Part shown: positions 18,580-27,700 of the stretch, in pieces
Numbering within the stretch: position 1 is the stretch's first letter
Layout of the letters: each line of letters opens with the position of its first letter
NCBI RefSeq assembly: GCF_000959525.1
Contig: NZ_CP009832.1
Location: 1,860,001 to 1,924,000 of the forward strand
Direction: 5' to 3'
DNA length: 64,000 bases
Source: Burkholderia multivorans ATCC BAA-247
Lineage (GTDB): Bacteria; Pseudomonadota; Gammaproteobacteria; Burkholderiales; Burkholderiaceae
Position numbers and translations under genes: made by a program
Notes under the pieces: model-generated
What the model saw: only the letters and a program-made list of their open reading frames with translations
The model's database searches: none
What the model was told of the DNA's origin: nothing

Positions 18580-19884
18580 TCAGAATGCGTCGCCGGTCAA
18601 CAGCGCGGCCGTCGCGTGCGGATTCGACGGCCAGTACAGGTGCATGTAGGTCGCGACGATCGCGCCGACGCGATAGACAGCTTCGCCGCTGCGCGCGTCG
18701 TCGTCCGGGCGCTGCGCGATCGCGGCCGGTGCCAGCGGCGTTGCGAGCCGCGAATAGTGGAACGTGTGGCCGCGCAGCGTGCCGGCCCGCGTGTCGAGCT
18801 GCTGCATGCCGAGCGCCGCGAAGCGGCGCTGCATCGTCGCATGGCCGGGCAGCAGCCCGAGCATCGGCGTCGTCGTGCCGTCGACGTCGGTCAGCGATTC
18901 GCATAGATAGAGCATTCCGCCGCATTCGGCGACGATCGGCCGCCCGGCCGCCGCATGGGCGCGGATCGTCGCCGCGCTCGTCCGATTCGCGGCGAGCGTA
19001 CGCGCATGCAATTCCGGATAGCCGCCCGGCAGGAACAGCGCGTCGCATCCATCGGGCACCGGCTCGTCGGCGAGCGGCGAAAAGTACCGCACGTGCGCCC
19101 CGAGCGCGTCGAGCAGCGCGAGATTGGCCGGGTAGATGAACGAGAACGCGGCATCGCGTGCGACCGCGACGCGCTTGCCGGCGAGCGTGCGCGGCAGCGG
19201 CGCCGCCACGGCGGGCGTCGCGAAGGCGATCGCGGGCGGCAGCGCGGCGAGCGCCGTGTGCGCGAGCGCATCGGCCGCGCGATCGAGCCGCGCATCGAGA
19301 TCGGCGATGTCGTCCGGCTGGTGCAGCCCGAGATGCCGTTCCGGCAAGGCCAGCGCCGCATCGGCCGGCAGATGCCCGAGCCAGCGCAGATCGTCGGGCA
19401 GCGCCTGCCTCAGCAGCGCCGCATGCCGGTCCGAGCCGACGCGGTTCGCGAACACGCCGTGAAACGGCAGGCCGGGGCGGAAGCGGGCGAGTCCGAACGC
19501 GATGGCCGCGAACGTCTGCGCGACCGATTTCGCGGAGATCACCGCGACGATCGGCACGCCGAACGCGGCCGCGAGATCGGCACTGCTCGGCGTGCCGTCG
19601 AACAGGCCCATCACGCCTTCGATCAGGATCAGGTCCGCGTCGCGCGCGGCGTCGGCGAGCAGCGCGCGACAGCCGGCCTCGCCGACCATGCCGAGATCGA
19701 GCGCATGCACGGGCGCGCCGCTCGCTCGCTCGAGCAGCATCGGATCGAGAAAATCCGGCCCCGTCTTGAACACGCGCACGCGGCGGCCGAGCCGCCGATG
19801 CAGCCGCGCGAGACCGGCCGTCACCGACGTCTTGCCCTGGCCGGACGCAGGTGCGCTGACGAACAGTGCGGGACAGGCCGGCAT
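18580..19884 (-). CDS. cbiA: Hydrogenobyrinic/cobyrinic acid a,c-diamide synthase
   Basis: Glutamine-dependent amidotransferase, 434 aa, that amidates side chains a and c of the corrin ring (CobB/CbiA family). The N-terminal ATP-binding part has ASGQGKTSVTAG near residue 11. The C-terminal glutaminase domain has LFLPGGYPELHA near 285 and a nucleophile region IVAECGGMLYL near 325. It is the last gene of the (-) operon cobA-cobE-cobO-cbiA and lies 3 bases after cobO. With a CobN chelatase nearby, the substrate is probably metal-free hydrogenobyrinic acid (the CobB role). Confidence 0.93.
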   Translation of the reverse strand: MPACPALFVSAPASGQGKTSVTAGLARLHRRLGRRVRVFKTGPDFLDPMLLERASGAPVHALDLGMVGEAGCRALLADAARDADLILIEGVMGLFDGTPSSADLAAAFGVPIVAVISAKSVAQTFAAIAFGLARFRPGLPFHGVFANRVGSDRHAALLRQALPDDLRWLGHLPADAALALPERHLGLHQPDDIADLDARLDRAADALAHTALAALPPAIAFATPAVAAPLPRTLAGKRVAVARDAAFSFIYPANLALLDALGAHVRYFSPLADEPVPDGCDALFLPGGYPELHARTLAANRTSAATIRAHAAAGRPIVAECGGMLYLCESLTDVDGTTTPMLGLLPGHATMQRRFAALGMQQLDTRAGTLRGHTFHYSRLATPLAPAAIAQRPDDDARSGEAVYRVGAIVATYMHLYWPSNPHATAALLTGDAF

Positions 19885-19887
19885 CGC

Positions 19888-20490
19888 TCAGAACTCCACG
19901 CCGCGCTGCGCCTTCACGCCTTGCTCCTTGTACGGATGCTTGACGAGCCGCATTTCGGTGACGAGGTCGGCCGCGTCGATCAGCGCGTCGGGCGCATGCC
20001 GGCCGGTCACGACGACGTGCAGGTCGGCGGGCCGCGCGGCCAGCGTCGCGAGCACTTCGTCGAGCGGCAGGTAGTCGTACTTCAGCACCGTGTTCAGCTC
20101 GTCGAGAATCACCATCCGGTACTCGCCGCTTTCGATCATCCGGCGCGCCTCGTTCCAGCCTTTGCGCGCGGTCGCGATGTCCGCGTCGCGGTTCTGCGTG
20201 TTCCAGGTATAGCCGTCGCCCATCGTCACGAAATCGCACTCGGCGACCGCGCCGAGGAAATCGCGCTCCGACGTATGCAGCGCGCCCTTGATGAACTGCA
20301 CGACACCGAGCCGCATGCCGTGGCCGAGCACGCGCACGGCCATGCCGAATGCGGCGGTGCTCTTGCCCTTGCCGTTGCCCGTATGGACGATCAGCAGGCC
20401 CTTTTCGTTGACGGCGGCGGCCTGCTTCTTCTCGTGGCCGGCGCGGCGGCGCTCGGCCATCCGCTGATGGGATTCGGGATCGGTCTTCAT
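19888..20490 (-). CDS. cobO: Cob(I)yrinic acid a,c-diamide adenosyltransferase CobO
   Basis: ATP:corrinoid adenosyltransferase of the CobA(Salmonella)/CobO/BtuR family, 200 aa, which transfers the 5'-deoxyadenosyl group to Co(I) corrinoid. A P-loop GNGKGKST lies near residue 37, and conserved segments RDFLGAVAECDFVTMGDGYTW-like and VILDELNTVLKY follow. The C-terminal KGVEF-like end typical of the family (QGVKAQRGVEF) is present. It sits between cobE and cbiA in one operon under the upstream cobalamin riboswitch. Confidence 0.95.
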   Translation of the reverse strand: MKTDPESHQRMAERRRAGHEKKQAAAVNEKGLLIVHTGNGKGKSTAAFGMAVRVLGHGMRLGVVQFIKGALHTSERDFLGAVAECDFVTMGDGYTWNTQNRDADIATARKGWNEARRMIESGEYRMVILDELNTVLKYDYLPLDEVLATLAARPADLHVVVTGRHAPDALIDAADLVTEMRLVKHPYKEQGVKAQRGVEF

Positions 20491-20517
20491 CGGAATCGTC
20501 CTGTCGATAGCAAAGGT

Positions 20518-20892
20518 TCAGAGCGGGCCGGCGAGCGCGACCGTCACGCCGTCCCGGATGGTTTTCGGTGCAAGCAGCCGGCCGTGCGGCGCGGCCAGTT
20601 GCGCGCACGGCTCGGCGACGCCCGCGACGCCGAAGCGCGCGAACGCGGCGGCCGACGGCGCGCTCGCCGCCCGCTGCGCACACGCGGCCAGTTGCGCGGG
20701 CTCGAACGCGACGAGCGGCCAGCCGCGTCGCGCGCAGAGCGTGCGCAGCGCGCGGGCGCGCGACTTCGCGGCGAGCGTCGCGACGACCGCCGGCTGCGCG
20801 CCGGGATGCGCCGCGAGCGCCACGCGCACGGCCGCGTCGAGCTGCGCGGCGCGCACGCCCGCACGAAAGCCGATGCCGAGCGCGACGCGCAT
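20518..20892 (-). CDS. cobE: CobE / CbiG C-terminal domain protein
   Basis: Small protein of 124 aa matching the stand-alone CbiG C-terminal domain found in aerobic cobalamin clusters as CobE: MRVALGIGFRAG at the start, CARRGWPLVAFEPAQL in the middle and a GVAGVAEPCAQLAAP segment. The start ATG overlaps the cobA stop (ATGA), giving coupled translation. A second, fused copy of this domain occurs in the CbiG-CobJ protein at 37855-39597, so the domain is duplicated in this genome. The biochemical role of CobE is not settled. Confidence 0.87.
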   Translation of the reverse strand: MRVALGIGFRAGVRAAQLDAAVRVALAAHPGAQPAVVATLAAKSRARALRTLCARRGWPLVAFEPAQLAACAQRAASAPSAAAFARFGVAGVAEPCAQLAAPHGRLLAPKTIRDGVTVALAGPL

Positions 20893-21656
20893 CACGCGCG
20901 CTCCGGGCGGCGGCCGCCGGCCAGTGCGGCCTGCACGGCCGGATCGGCGGCCAGCGCGGCGACGCGGCCGATCACGACGATCGCCGGCGAGCCGATGCCG
21001 GCCGCGCCCGTACGTTCGACGATCTGGTCGAGCGTCGCGAGCACGTGCCGTTGCGTGTCGCGCGTCGCGTTCGCGATCGCCGCGCACGGCGTGTCGCCGG
21101 GCAGGCCGCCGTCGCGCAGCGCCGCGGCGATCGCATCGAGCCGGCGCATCCCCATGTAGACGACGATCGTCATGCGCGTCGCGGCGAGCGCGCGCCAGTC
21201 CGGCTCTTCGGCACCCGCGCCGTGACCGGTGACGAAGATCACGCCCTGCGCGTCGCCGCGATGCGTGACCGGAATGCCGAGCGCGGCCGGTGCCGCGATG
21301 CCGGCCGTGATCCCGCTCACGACCTCGACCGCGAAGCCTGCCGCACCGAGCGCGATCAGCTCCTCGCCGCCGCGGCCGAACACGAACGGATCGCCGCCTT
21401 TCAGCCGCGCGACGCTGCGGCCCGCGCGCAGATGCGCGAGCATCGTCGCGACGATCTCGGCCTGCGGCGTCGACGCATGGCCGCCGCGCTTGCCGACGTG
21501 CTCGATCTGGGCGTCCGCGCGCGCATGGCGCAGCACGTCGGGGTTGACGAGATCGTCGACGAGCAGCACGTCGGCGGCCGCGATCGCGCGAACGGCCTTC
21601 AGCGTCAGCAGGTCGGCATCGCCGGGCCCGGCGCCGACGAGCCATGCGCGGCTCAT
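20892..21656 (-). CDS. cobA: Uroporphyrinogen-III C-methyltransferase (SUMT)
   Basis: SAM-dependent methyltransferase, 254 aa, that methylates uroporphyrinogen III at C2 and C7 to precorrin-2, the branch point to B12. Family motifs: WLVGAGPGDADLLTLKA at the N-terminus, LKGGDPFVFGRGGEE near residue 80, VEVVSGITAGIAAPA near 108 and VVYMGM near 160. The start MSRAWLVGAG was chosen because the open frame further upstream runs through the riboswitch leader. First gene of the (-) operon; leader of about 190 bases after the aptamer. Confidence 0.95.
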   Translation of the reverse strand: MSRAWLVGAGPGDADLLTLKAVRAIAAADVLLVDDLVNPDVLRHARADAQIEHVGKRGGHASTPQAEIVATMLAHLRAGRSVARLKGGDPFVFGRGGEELIALGAAGFAVEVVSGITAGIAAPAALGIPVTHRGDAQGVIFVTGHGAGAEEPDWRALAATRMTIVVYMGMRRLDAIAAALRDGGLPGDTPCAAIANATRDTQRHVLATLDQIVERTGAAGIGSPAIVVIGRVAALAADPAVQAALAGGRRPERA

Positions 21657-21842
21657 CGCGCGCAGCACGGCGCGCGCCGTGACGAGACGGGACAGGGCGA
21701 CGAAACGGCCGCGCGCGGACGGCCTGCGAAATGGCGTGACATGACGGAGCGAAACGAAGCGCCCGTAGCGGGCGGATGACAACGCGCACACTCTCCGTCC
21801 CCCGCGGATCGGGCGTTCGGCGAGCGTGGCGCTCGCCCCTTG

Positions 21843-22018
21843 CGTCGGCCGGTATCCGGGCTGGCCGCTTGCCAGGCCGCAGCCTTCCCGCCCGCTGAGG
21901 GGCAGTGGCATCGTGGGCGGCATGGGCGCGTGCGCAAGGCGCGTCGCGCGGGCGGCGTACCGTTGCGGGGACAGCACAGGCCGGGCGATGCTCCGCCTCC
22001 TGTTTCCCGTTTAACTGC
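21843..22018 (-). promoter_or_regulatory. Cobalamin riboswitch (leader of cobA operon)
   Basis: Read on the minus strand the element starts with GCAGTTAAACGGGAAACAGG, continues with CTGTCCCCGCAACGG, the B12 box GCCACTGCCCC, GGGAAGGC, and ends with AGCCCGGATACCGGCC at 21862-21847. These blocks in this order are diagnostic for the adenosylcobalamin aptamer. It precedes cobA by about 190 bases, so it should lower expression of cobA-cobE-cobO-cbiA when B12 is plentiful. It is a mirror image of the riboswitch at 22170. Confidence 0.95.
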
Positions 22019-22169
22019 ATGCGCGGATTGCGCATGCGAGCACCGAACGCGGCGCATACGATAGCACAGGCCTCGCGCGCGATCGCGGCCGCCGTTCGCC
22101 TTGACGCGGCCGGGCGCCGGAGCCTACACTCGCACGCGTTTCGGTGCTCGCGCGTGCGTTCCTGCACGC

Positions 22170-22370
22170 GCAGTTAAACGGGAAACAGGGAGTGCGGCTG
22201 CCCCGCAGTCGAGCCAACCTGTGCTGCCCCCGCAACGGTAAGCGAACGCATCGCTCCGCGATGCAGCGCCGCTTCGCCGCATGCCACGCGCGTGCGGACG
22301 ACGCCACTGGATGCCTCGCGCTTCCGGGAAGGCGAAGCGGCGTGTTCGTCAGCCCGGATACCGGCCGAGA
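22170..22370 (+). promoter_or_regulatory. Cobalamin riboswitch (leader of NiCoT-cobW-cobN operon)
   Basis: Plus-strand aptamer with GCAGTTAAACGGGAAACAGG at its 5' end (near 22170), then GCTGCCCCCGCAACGG, the B12 box GCCACTGGATGC, GGGAAGGCG and the closing AGCCCGGATACCGGCC at 22351-22366. It lies 190 bases upstream of the cobalt/nickel transporter gene, so cobalt uptake and insertion should be turned down by B12. The first 20 bases are identical to those of the divergent riboswitch. Confidence 0.95.
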
Positions 22371-22555
22371 CGAGGGGTACAGCGCCGCGGGGAGGCGGCG
22401 CATCGTCCACGGCCGCAGCGCGCCCGACGCCCGAGCGTTTCCGATTTCCCGTCGTCAGGCCGCACGCGCGGTGCGAACCGGCAGGCAAGCGGCGCCGGCA
22501 GGCACGGTGCGGACCGTGTTGGCATTCACATGTCGACCGTTCATCGCGGAGCACC

Positions 22556-23614
22556 ATGCTCGATTCTTTCTTACGTCTGTTCAACGACAGCCCGTCGGGG
22601 CTGCGCGGCAAGATTGTCGCCATCTATTCGCTGCTCGTCGCGTTCAACGTCGGCGCGTGGATCTGGGCGTTCATCGCGTTTCGCGGGCAGCCGGTGCTGC
22701 TCGGCACCGCGCTGCTCGCGTATGTCTTCGGGCTGCGTCACGCCGTCGACGCGGACCATATCGCCGCCATCGACAACGTCACGCGCAAGCTCATGCAGGA
22801 AGGGCGCAGCCCGCTCGGCGCGGGGCTGTTCTTCTCGCTCGGGCACTCGACGGTCGTGATCGTGATGTCGGTCGCGGTTGCGCTGACCGCCGCGTCGCTC
22901 GCGCGCTTCGAGAGCATGAAGACGTGGGGCGGCGTGATCAGCACGAGCGTGTCCGCGTTCTTCCTGCTCGTGCTCGCGGCCGCGAACCTGCTGATCCTGA
23001 TCTCCGTGTACCGGACGTTTCGCGCGGCACGGCGCGGCGACGCGATCGTCGACGCCGATCTCGACATGCTGCTGAACCAGCGCGGCGTGCTCGCGCGCCT
23101 GTTCCGGCCGCTGTTCCGGCTCGTATCGCGCAGCTGGCACCTGTACCCGGTCGGCTTCCTGTTCGGCTTCGGCTTCGATACCGCGACCGAGATCGCGCTG
23201 TTCGGCATCTCCGCGACGCAGGTGCAGGGCGGGCTGTCGTTCTGGTCGGTGATGGCGCTGCCGGTGTTGTTCACCGCCGGCATGACGCTCGTCGACACGA
23301 CCGACGGCATCCTCATGATGGGCGCGTATCGCTGGGCGTACGTGCGGCCGATCCGCAAGATCTACTACAACATGACGATCACGCTCGTGTCGGTGCTGGT
23401 CGCCGCGCTGATCGGCGGCATCGAGGTGCTCGCGCTGCTCGCGGACAAGCTGTCGCTGCAGGGGCCGGTCTGGGATTTCGCGACGATGGTCGCGTCGCAT
23501 TTCGGCATGCTCGGCTACGTCGTGATCGGCCTGTTCGTCGCGTGCTGGGCCGTGTCGGCCGCGATCTACCGCTTCAAACGCTACGACGAGATCGACGTGA
23601 CGATCTCCGCGTGA
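22556..23614 (+). CDS. NiCoT-family nickel/cobalt permease
   Basis: Inner-membrane transporter, 352 aa, of the HoxN/NixA/NhlF family. The family signature HAVDADHIAAIDN lies near residue 61, with GFGFDTATEIALF near 205 and TAGMTLVDTTDG near 240, plus about eight hydrophobic segments. The ATG at 22556 was chosen because the open frame upstream is riboswitch sequence. Placement directly behind a cobalamin riboswitch and ahead of cobW and cobN indicates cobalt uptake for B12 synthesis rather than nickel supply. Confidence 0.92.
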   Translation: MLDSFLRLFNDSPSGLRGKIVAIYSLLVAFNVGAWIWAFIAFRGQPVLLGTALLAYVFGLRHAVDADHIAAIDNVTRKLMQEGRSPLGAGLFFSLGHSTVVIVMSVAVALTAASLARFESMKTWGGVISTSVSAFFLLVLAAANLLILISVYRTFRAARRGDAIVDADLDMLLNQRGVLARLFRPLFRLVSRSWHLYPVGFLFGFGFDTATEIALFGISATQVQGGLSFWSVMALPVLFTAGMTLVDTTDGILMMGAYRWAYVRPIRKIYYNMTITLVSVLVAALIGGIEVLALLADKLSLQGPVWDFATMVASHFGMLGYVVIGLFVACWAVSAAIYRFKRYDEIDVTISA

Positions 23615-23639
23615 TGCCTTTTTCGACCGAGGACCTACC

Positions 23640-24749
23640 ATGACCCTACGCAAGCTGCCCGTCACGATCGTCACGGGCTTTCTCGGCAGCGGCAAGACCA
23701 CGCTGATGCGCCACATCCTGCAGCAGGCGAACGGCCGCCGCATCGCGGTCATCGTCAACGAGTTCGGCGAACTCGGCATCGACGGCGAAATCCTGAAGGG
23801 CTGCGGCATCGGTTGCGACGACGCGGCCGGCGAGACGTCCGGGCAGCTCTACGAGCTCGCGAACGGCTGCCTCTGCTGCACCGTGCAGGAGGAGTTCTAT
23901 CCGGTGATGGAAGCGCTCCTCGAACGGCGCGCGGACATCGATCACGTGCTGATCGAAACCTCGGGCCTCGCGCTGCCGAAACCGCTCGTGCAGGCGTTCA
24001 ACTGGCCGACGATTCGCCATGCGTTTACGGTCGATGCGGTCGTGACCGTCGTCGACGGGCCCGCGGCCGCGAGCGGCCAGTTCGCGGAAAACCCGCAGGC
24101 CGTCGACGCGCAGCGGCGCGCGGATCCGAACCTCGATCACGAATCGCCGTTGCACGAGCTGTTCGCCGATCAGCTGTCGGCGGCCGATCTCGTGATCGTG
24201 AACAAGGCCGAGCTCGTCGACGACGCGCAGTTCGCGCAAATCGAAGCCGCGATCCGCGACGAGATCCCGCCGCAGGTGAAGATCGTGCGCGCGACGCGCG
24301 GCGAGCTCGATCTCGCGATGCTGATCGGGCTCGAATCGGCGTCCGAAGACACGATCCATTTGCGTCACGACCATCACGGTGCGACCGGCGTAGGTGCGAC
24401 CGGCGTAGGCTCGGCCGACGACGAAGAGCACGACCATCATCACGACGATTTCGATTCGGTCGTCGTGAGCGGCGACGCGGGCACGCGCGAGGCGACGATC
24501 GCCGCGCTGCAGCGGCTCGTCGAAACGCACACGATCTATCGCGCAAAGGGATTCGCGGCGTTGCCCGACGCGCCGATGCGGCTCGTGATCCAGGGCGTCG
24601 GCCGCCGCTTCGACAGCTATTTCGACCGCCGCTGGCAGGCCGGCGAAGCGCGCGCGAGCCGCTTCGTGCTGATCGGCGAACGGCTCGACGCGGCCGCGCT
24701 GCAACGCGCGTTCGACGCCGCGTGCGCGGTCGAGCCGCAGCAGGCGTAA
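23640..24749 (+). CDS. cobW: CobW GTPase (cobalt delivery chaperone)
   Basis: G3E-family P-loop GTPase, 369 aa. Motifs: GFLGSGKTTLMRHI near residue 13, the metal-binding CXCC in NGCLCCTV near 79, ETSGLALPKP near 105, NKAEL near 188, and a His-rich loop with HDHHG and HDHHHDDF around 242-272. Family members are thought to hand Co(II) to the CobN chelatase. A 15-base unit is tandemly duplicated at 24378-24407, giving the repeated peptide GATGV inside the His loop. It is 25 bases after the permease gene and 6 before cobN. Confidence 0.94.
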   Translation: MTLRKLPVTIVTGFLGSGKTTLMRHILQQANGRRIAVIVNEFGELGIDGEILKGCGIGCDDAAGETSGQLYELANGCLCCTVQEEFYPVMEALLERRADIDHVLIETSGLALPKPLVQAFNWPTIRHAFTVDAVVTVVDGPAAASGQFAENPQAVDAQRRADPNLDHESPLHELFADQLSAADLVIVNKAELVDDAQFAQIEAAIRDEIPPQVKIVRATRGELDLAMLIGLESASEDTIHLRHDHHGATGVGATGVGSADDEEHDHHHDDFDSVVVSGDAGTREATIAALQRLVETHTIYRAKGFAALPDAPMRLVIQGVGRRFDSYFDRRWQAGEARASRFVLIGERLDAAALQRAFDAACAVEPQQA

Positions 24750-24755
24750 CGCGCG

Positions 24756-27700
24756 ATGCATCTGCTGCGCACCACGCCGGGCGGCTTCGTCGACGACACA
24801 CAGGGTGTCGTGCGCATCGACCAGCGCCCGGCCGACATCGTGATCCTGAGCTCGGCCGACACGACGCTGTCGCTGCTCGCGAGCGTCGTACCGCGGCTGC
24901 CGGCCGGCTTTCCGAGCGTGCGGCTCGCGAACGTCACGTTCCTGCGACAGCCGGCCTCGGTCGACTTCTACGTCGACGACGTGCTGCGCCATGCGAAGAC
25001 GGTCGTGATCGACCATCTCGGCGGCGAGGCGTACTGGCCGTACGGCATCGAGCAGGCCGTTTCGGTCGCGTCGAAGCACGGGCAGCAGCTCGCGATGTTC
25101 TCCGGCGATTTGCAGGAAGATCCGAACCTCGTCGCGAAGAGCACGGTCGCGCCCGCGCTGTGCCGGCTGTGGTGGCGCTATCTGCGCGAGGGCGGCGTGC
25201 ACAACGCCGAAGCGCTGCTGCGCAGCATCGCGTTTCACACGCTCGGCTTCGGCGACGAGCCGGCGCCGCCGCGTCCGCTGCCGGCCGCCGCGCTGTATCA
25301 CCCGGCGCGCGATCCGGCGAGCGTCGACGATTGGCGGCCGCGCTGGACGCCGGGCGCGCCGGTCGTCGCGATCGTGTTCTATCGCGCGCACTGGCAGGCC
25401 GCGAATACGGCCGTGTTCGACGCGCTCGCCGACGCGCTCGTCGACGAAGGACTGAACCCGCTGCCGATCGCCGTGACGTCGCTGAAGGATGCGGTGAGCC
25501 GCGAGGTGATCGCGCAGCTCTGCGAGACGCACGACGTCGCGCTCGTGCTGAACACGACCGCGTTCGCGGCCGGTGCGATCGACGCGCACGCGCCCGACGT
25601 GCTTGCCGGCGACGCGCCGGTGCTGCAGGTGATCTTGTCGGGCGGCAACCGCGATGCGTGGGTCGCGGACAACCAGGGGCTCCACGCGCGCGACATCGCG
25701 ATGCACGTCGCATTGCCCGAGGTCGACGGGCGCATCGTCACGCGTGCGGTCAGCTTCAAGGGACTCGCGTATCGCTGCCCGCACACCGAGGTCGACGTCG
25801 TTCGCTACCAGCCCGATGCGGAGCGGATCGCGTTCGTCGCGGCGCTCGCGCGCGGCTGGTGCCGGCTGCGCACGCTCGACAACGCGGACAAGCGCATCGC
25901 ACTGATCCTCGCGAACTACCCGCAAAGCGACGGGCGCATCGGCAACGGCGTCGGGCTCGATACGCCGGCGTCCGCGCTGCATGTGCTCGCCGCGCTGCGC
26001 GGCGCCGGCTACACGCTCGCCGAGCTGCCGGCCGACGGCGACGCGCTGATCGCGCGCCTGACCGAAGGCGTGACCAACGATGCGGCCATGCATGCGCTGC
26101 GGCCGGCGTTCCAGAGCTATGCGCTCGACGATTACCGCGCACGCTCCGCGCGGCTGCCCGCCGCGGTGCGCGACGCGCTGAACGCGCGCTGGGGGCCGCC
26201 CGAAGCCGATCCGACGCTGCGCTGCGGACGCTTCACGATCGCGGGCTGGCGCGCGGGGCACGTGTTCGTCGGCATCCAGCCGTCGCGCTCGCGCGACGAC
26301 AACGATTACGCGAGCTATCACGACGCGGAGCTCGTGCCGCCGCACGCGTATCTCGCCTTCTATTTCTGGCTGCGCGACGTGTTCCGCATCGACGCGGTGA
26401 TCCATCTCGGCAAGCACGGCAACCTCGAATGGCTGCCGGGCAAGAGCGTCGCGCTGTCCGACGCGTGCTGGCCCGATCTGACGCTCGGCCCGCTGCCGCA
26501 TCTGTATCCGTTCATCGTCAACGATCCCGGCGAAGGCAGTCAGGCGAAGCGGCGTGCGCAGGCCGTGATCGTCGATCATCTGATGCCGCCGCTCACGCGC
26601 GCCGAAAACTACGGCCCGATGCAGGACCTCGAGCGGCTGGTCGACGAATACTACGACGCACTGATGGTCGACGCGCGACGCGCGAAGCTGCTGCGCAAGA
26701 CGATCCTCGCGACGATTGCCGAGCACCGGCTGCACGACGAGCTGAGCGTATCGCCGCCGCGCGACGCGAACGACGAGGACGCGCTGCTCACGCGTGTCGA
26801 CGCATGGCTCTGCGAGCTGAAGGAAGCGCAGATCCGCGACGGGCTGCACGTGTTCGGCGTGTCGCCGGCCGAGCGGCAGCGGCGCGATACGCTGCTCGCG
26901 CTCGCGCGCTTTCCGGTCGGGGACGGCAAAGGCGCGAACGCCGGACTGATCGCGGCACTCGCACGCGATCTCGCGCTCGGCGACGATTTCGATCCACTCG
27001 CGGCCGACTGGGCCGCGCCGTGGACGGGCCCGCGGCCGGCCGTGCTGCAGGCGCTCGACGCGTCGCCGTGGCGGCATGCGGGCGACACGCGCGAGCGGCT
27101 CGAACGGCTCGCGCAGCACTGGCTGGACCGCATCTGCGACGTCGCGCCGGACGAGGGCGGCATCGCCATCCCGCCGCCCGGCGAATGGCCGCATACGCTC
27201 GCGGTGATCGGGCGTGTGCAAACGACGCTGCTGCCCGCACTCGACGCGTGCGGCCGCGACGAAATGCGTCAGCTGCTGCGCGGGCTCGACGGCCGCTTCG
27301 TGCCGCCGGGGCCGAGCGGCTCGCCGTCGCGCGGCCGGCCGGACGTGCTGCCGACCGGCCGCAACTTTTACTCGGTCGACACGCGCTCGGTGCCGACGCA
27401 GGCCGCGTGGTCGCTCGGGCTCAAATCGGCGCAGCAGCTGATCGAGCGCCATCTGCAGGAGCACGGCGACTATCCGCGCGCGATCGGCCTGTCGGTGTGG
27501 GGCACCGCGACGATGCGCACCGGCGGCGACGATATCGCGCAGGCGTTCGCGCTGCTCGGCGTGCGGCCGAAATGGGCGCACGGCAGCCATCGCGTGACCG
27601 ACTTCGAGATCCTGCCGATCGAGATCTTCGATCGCCCGCGCATCGACGTGACGCTGCGCGTGTCGGGCTTTTTCCGCGACGCGTTCCCGAACCTCATGCA

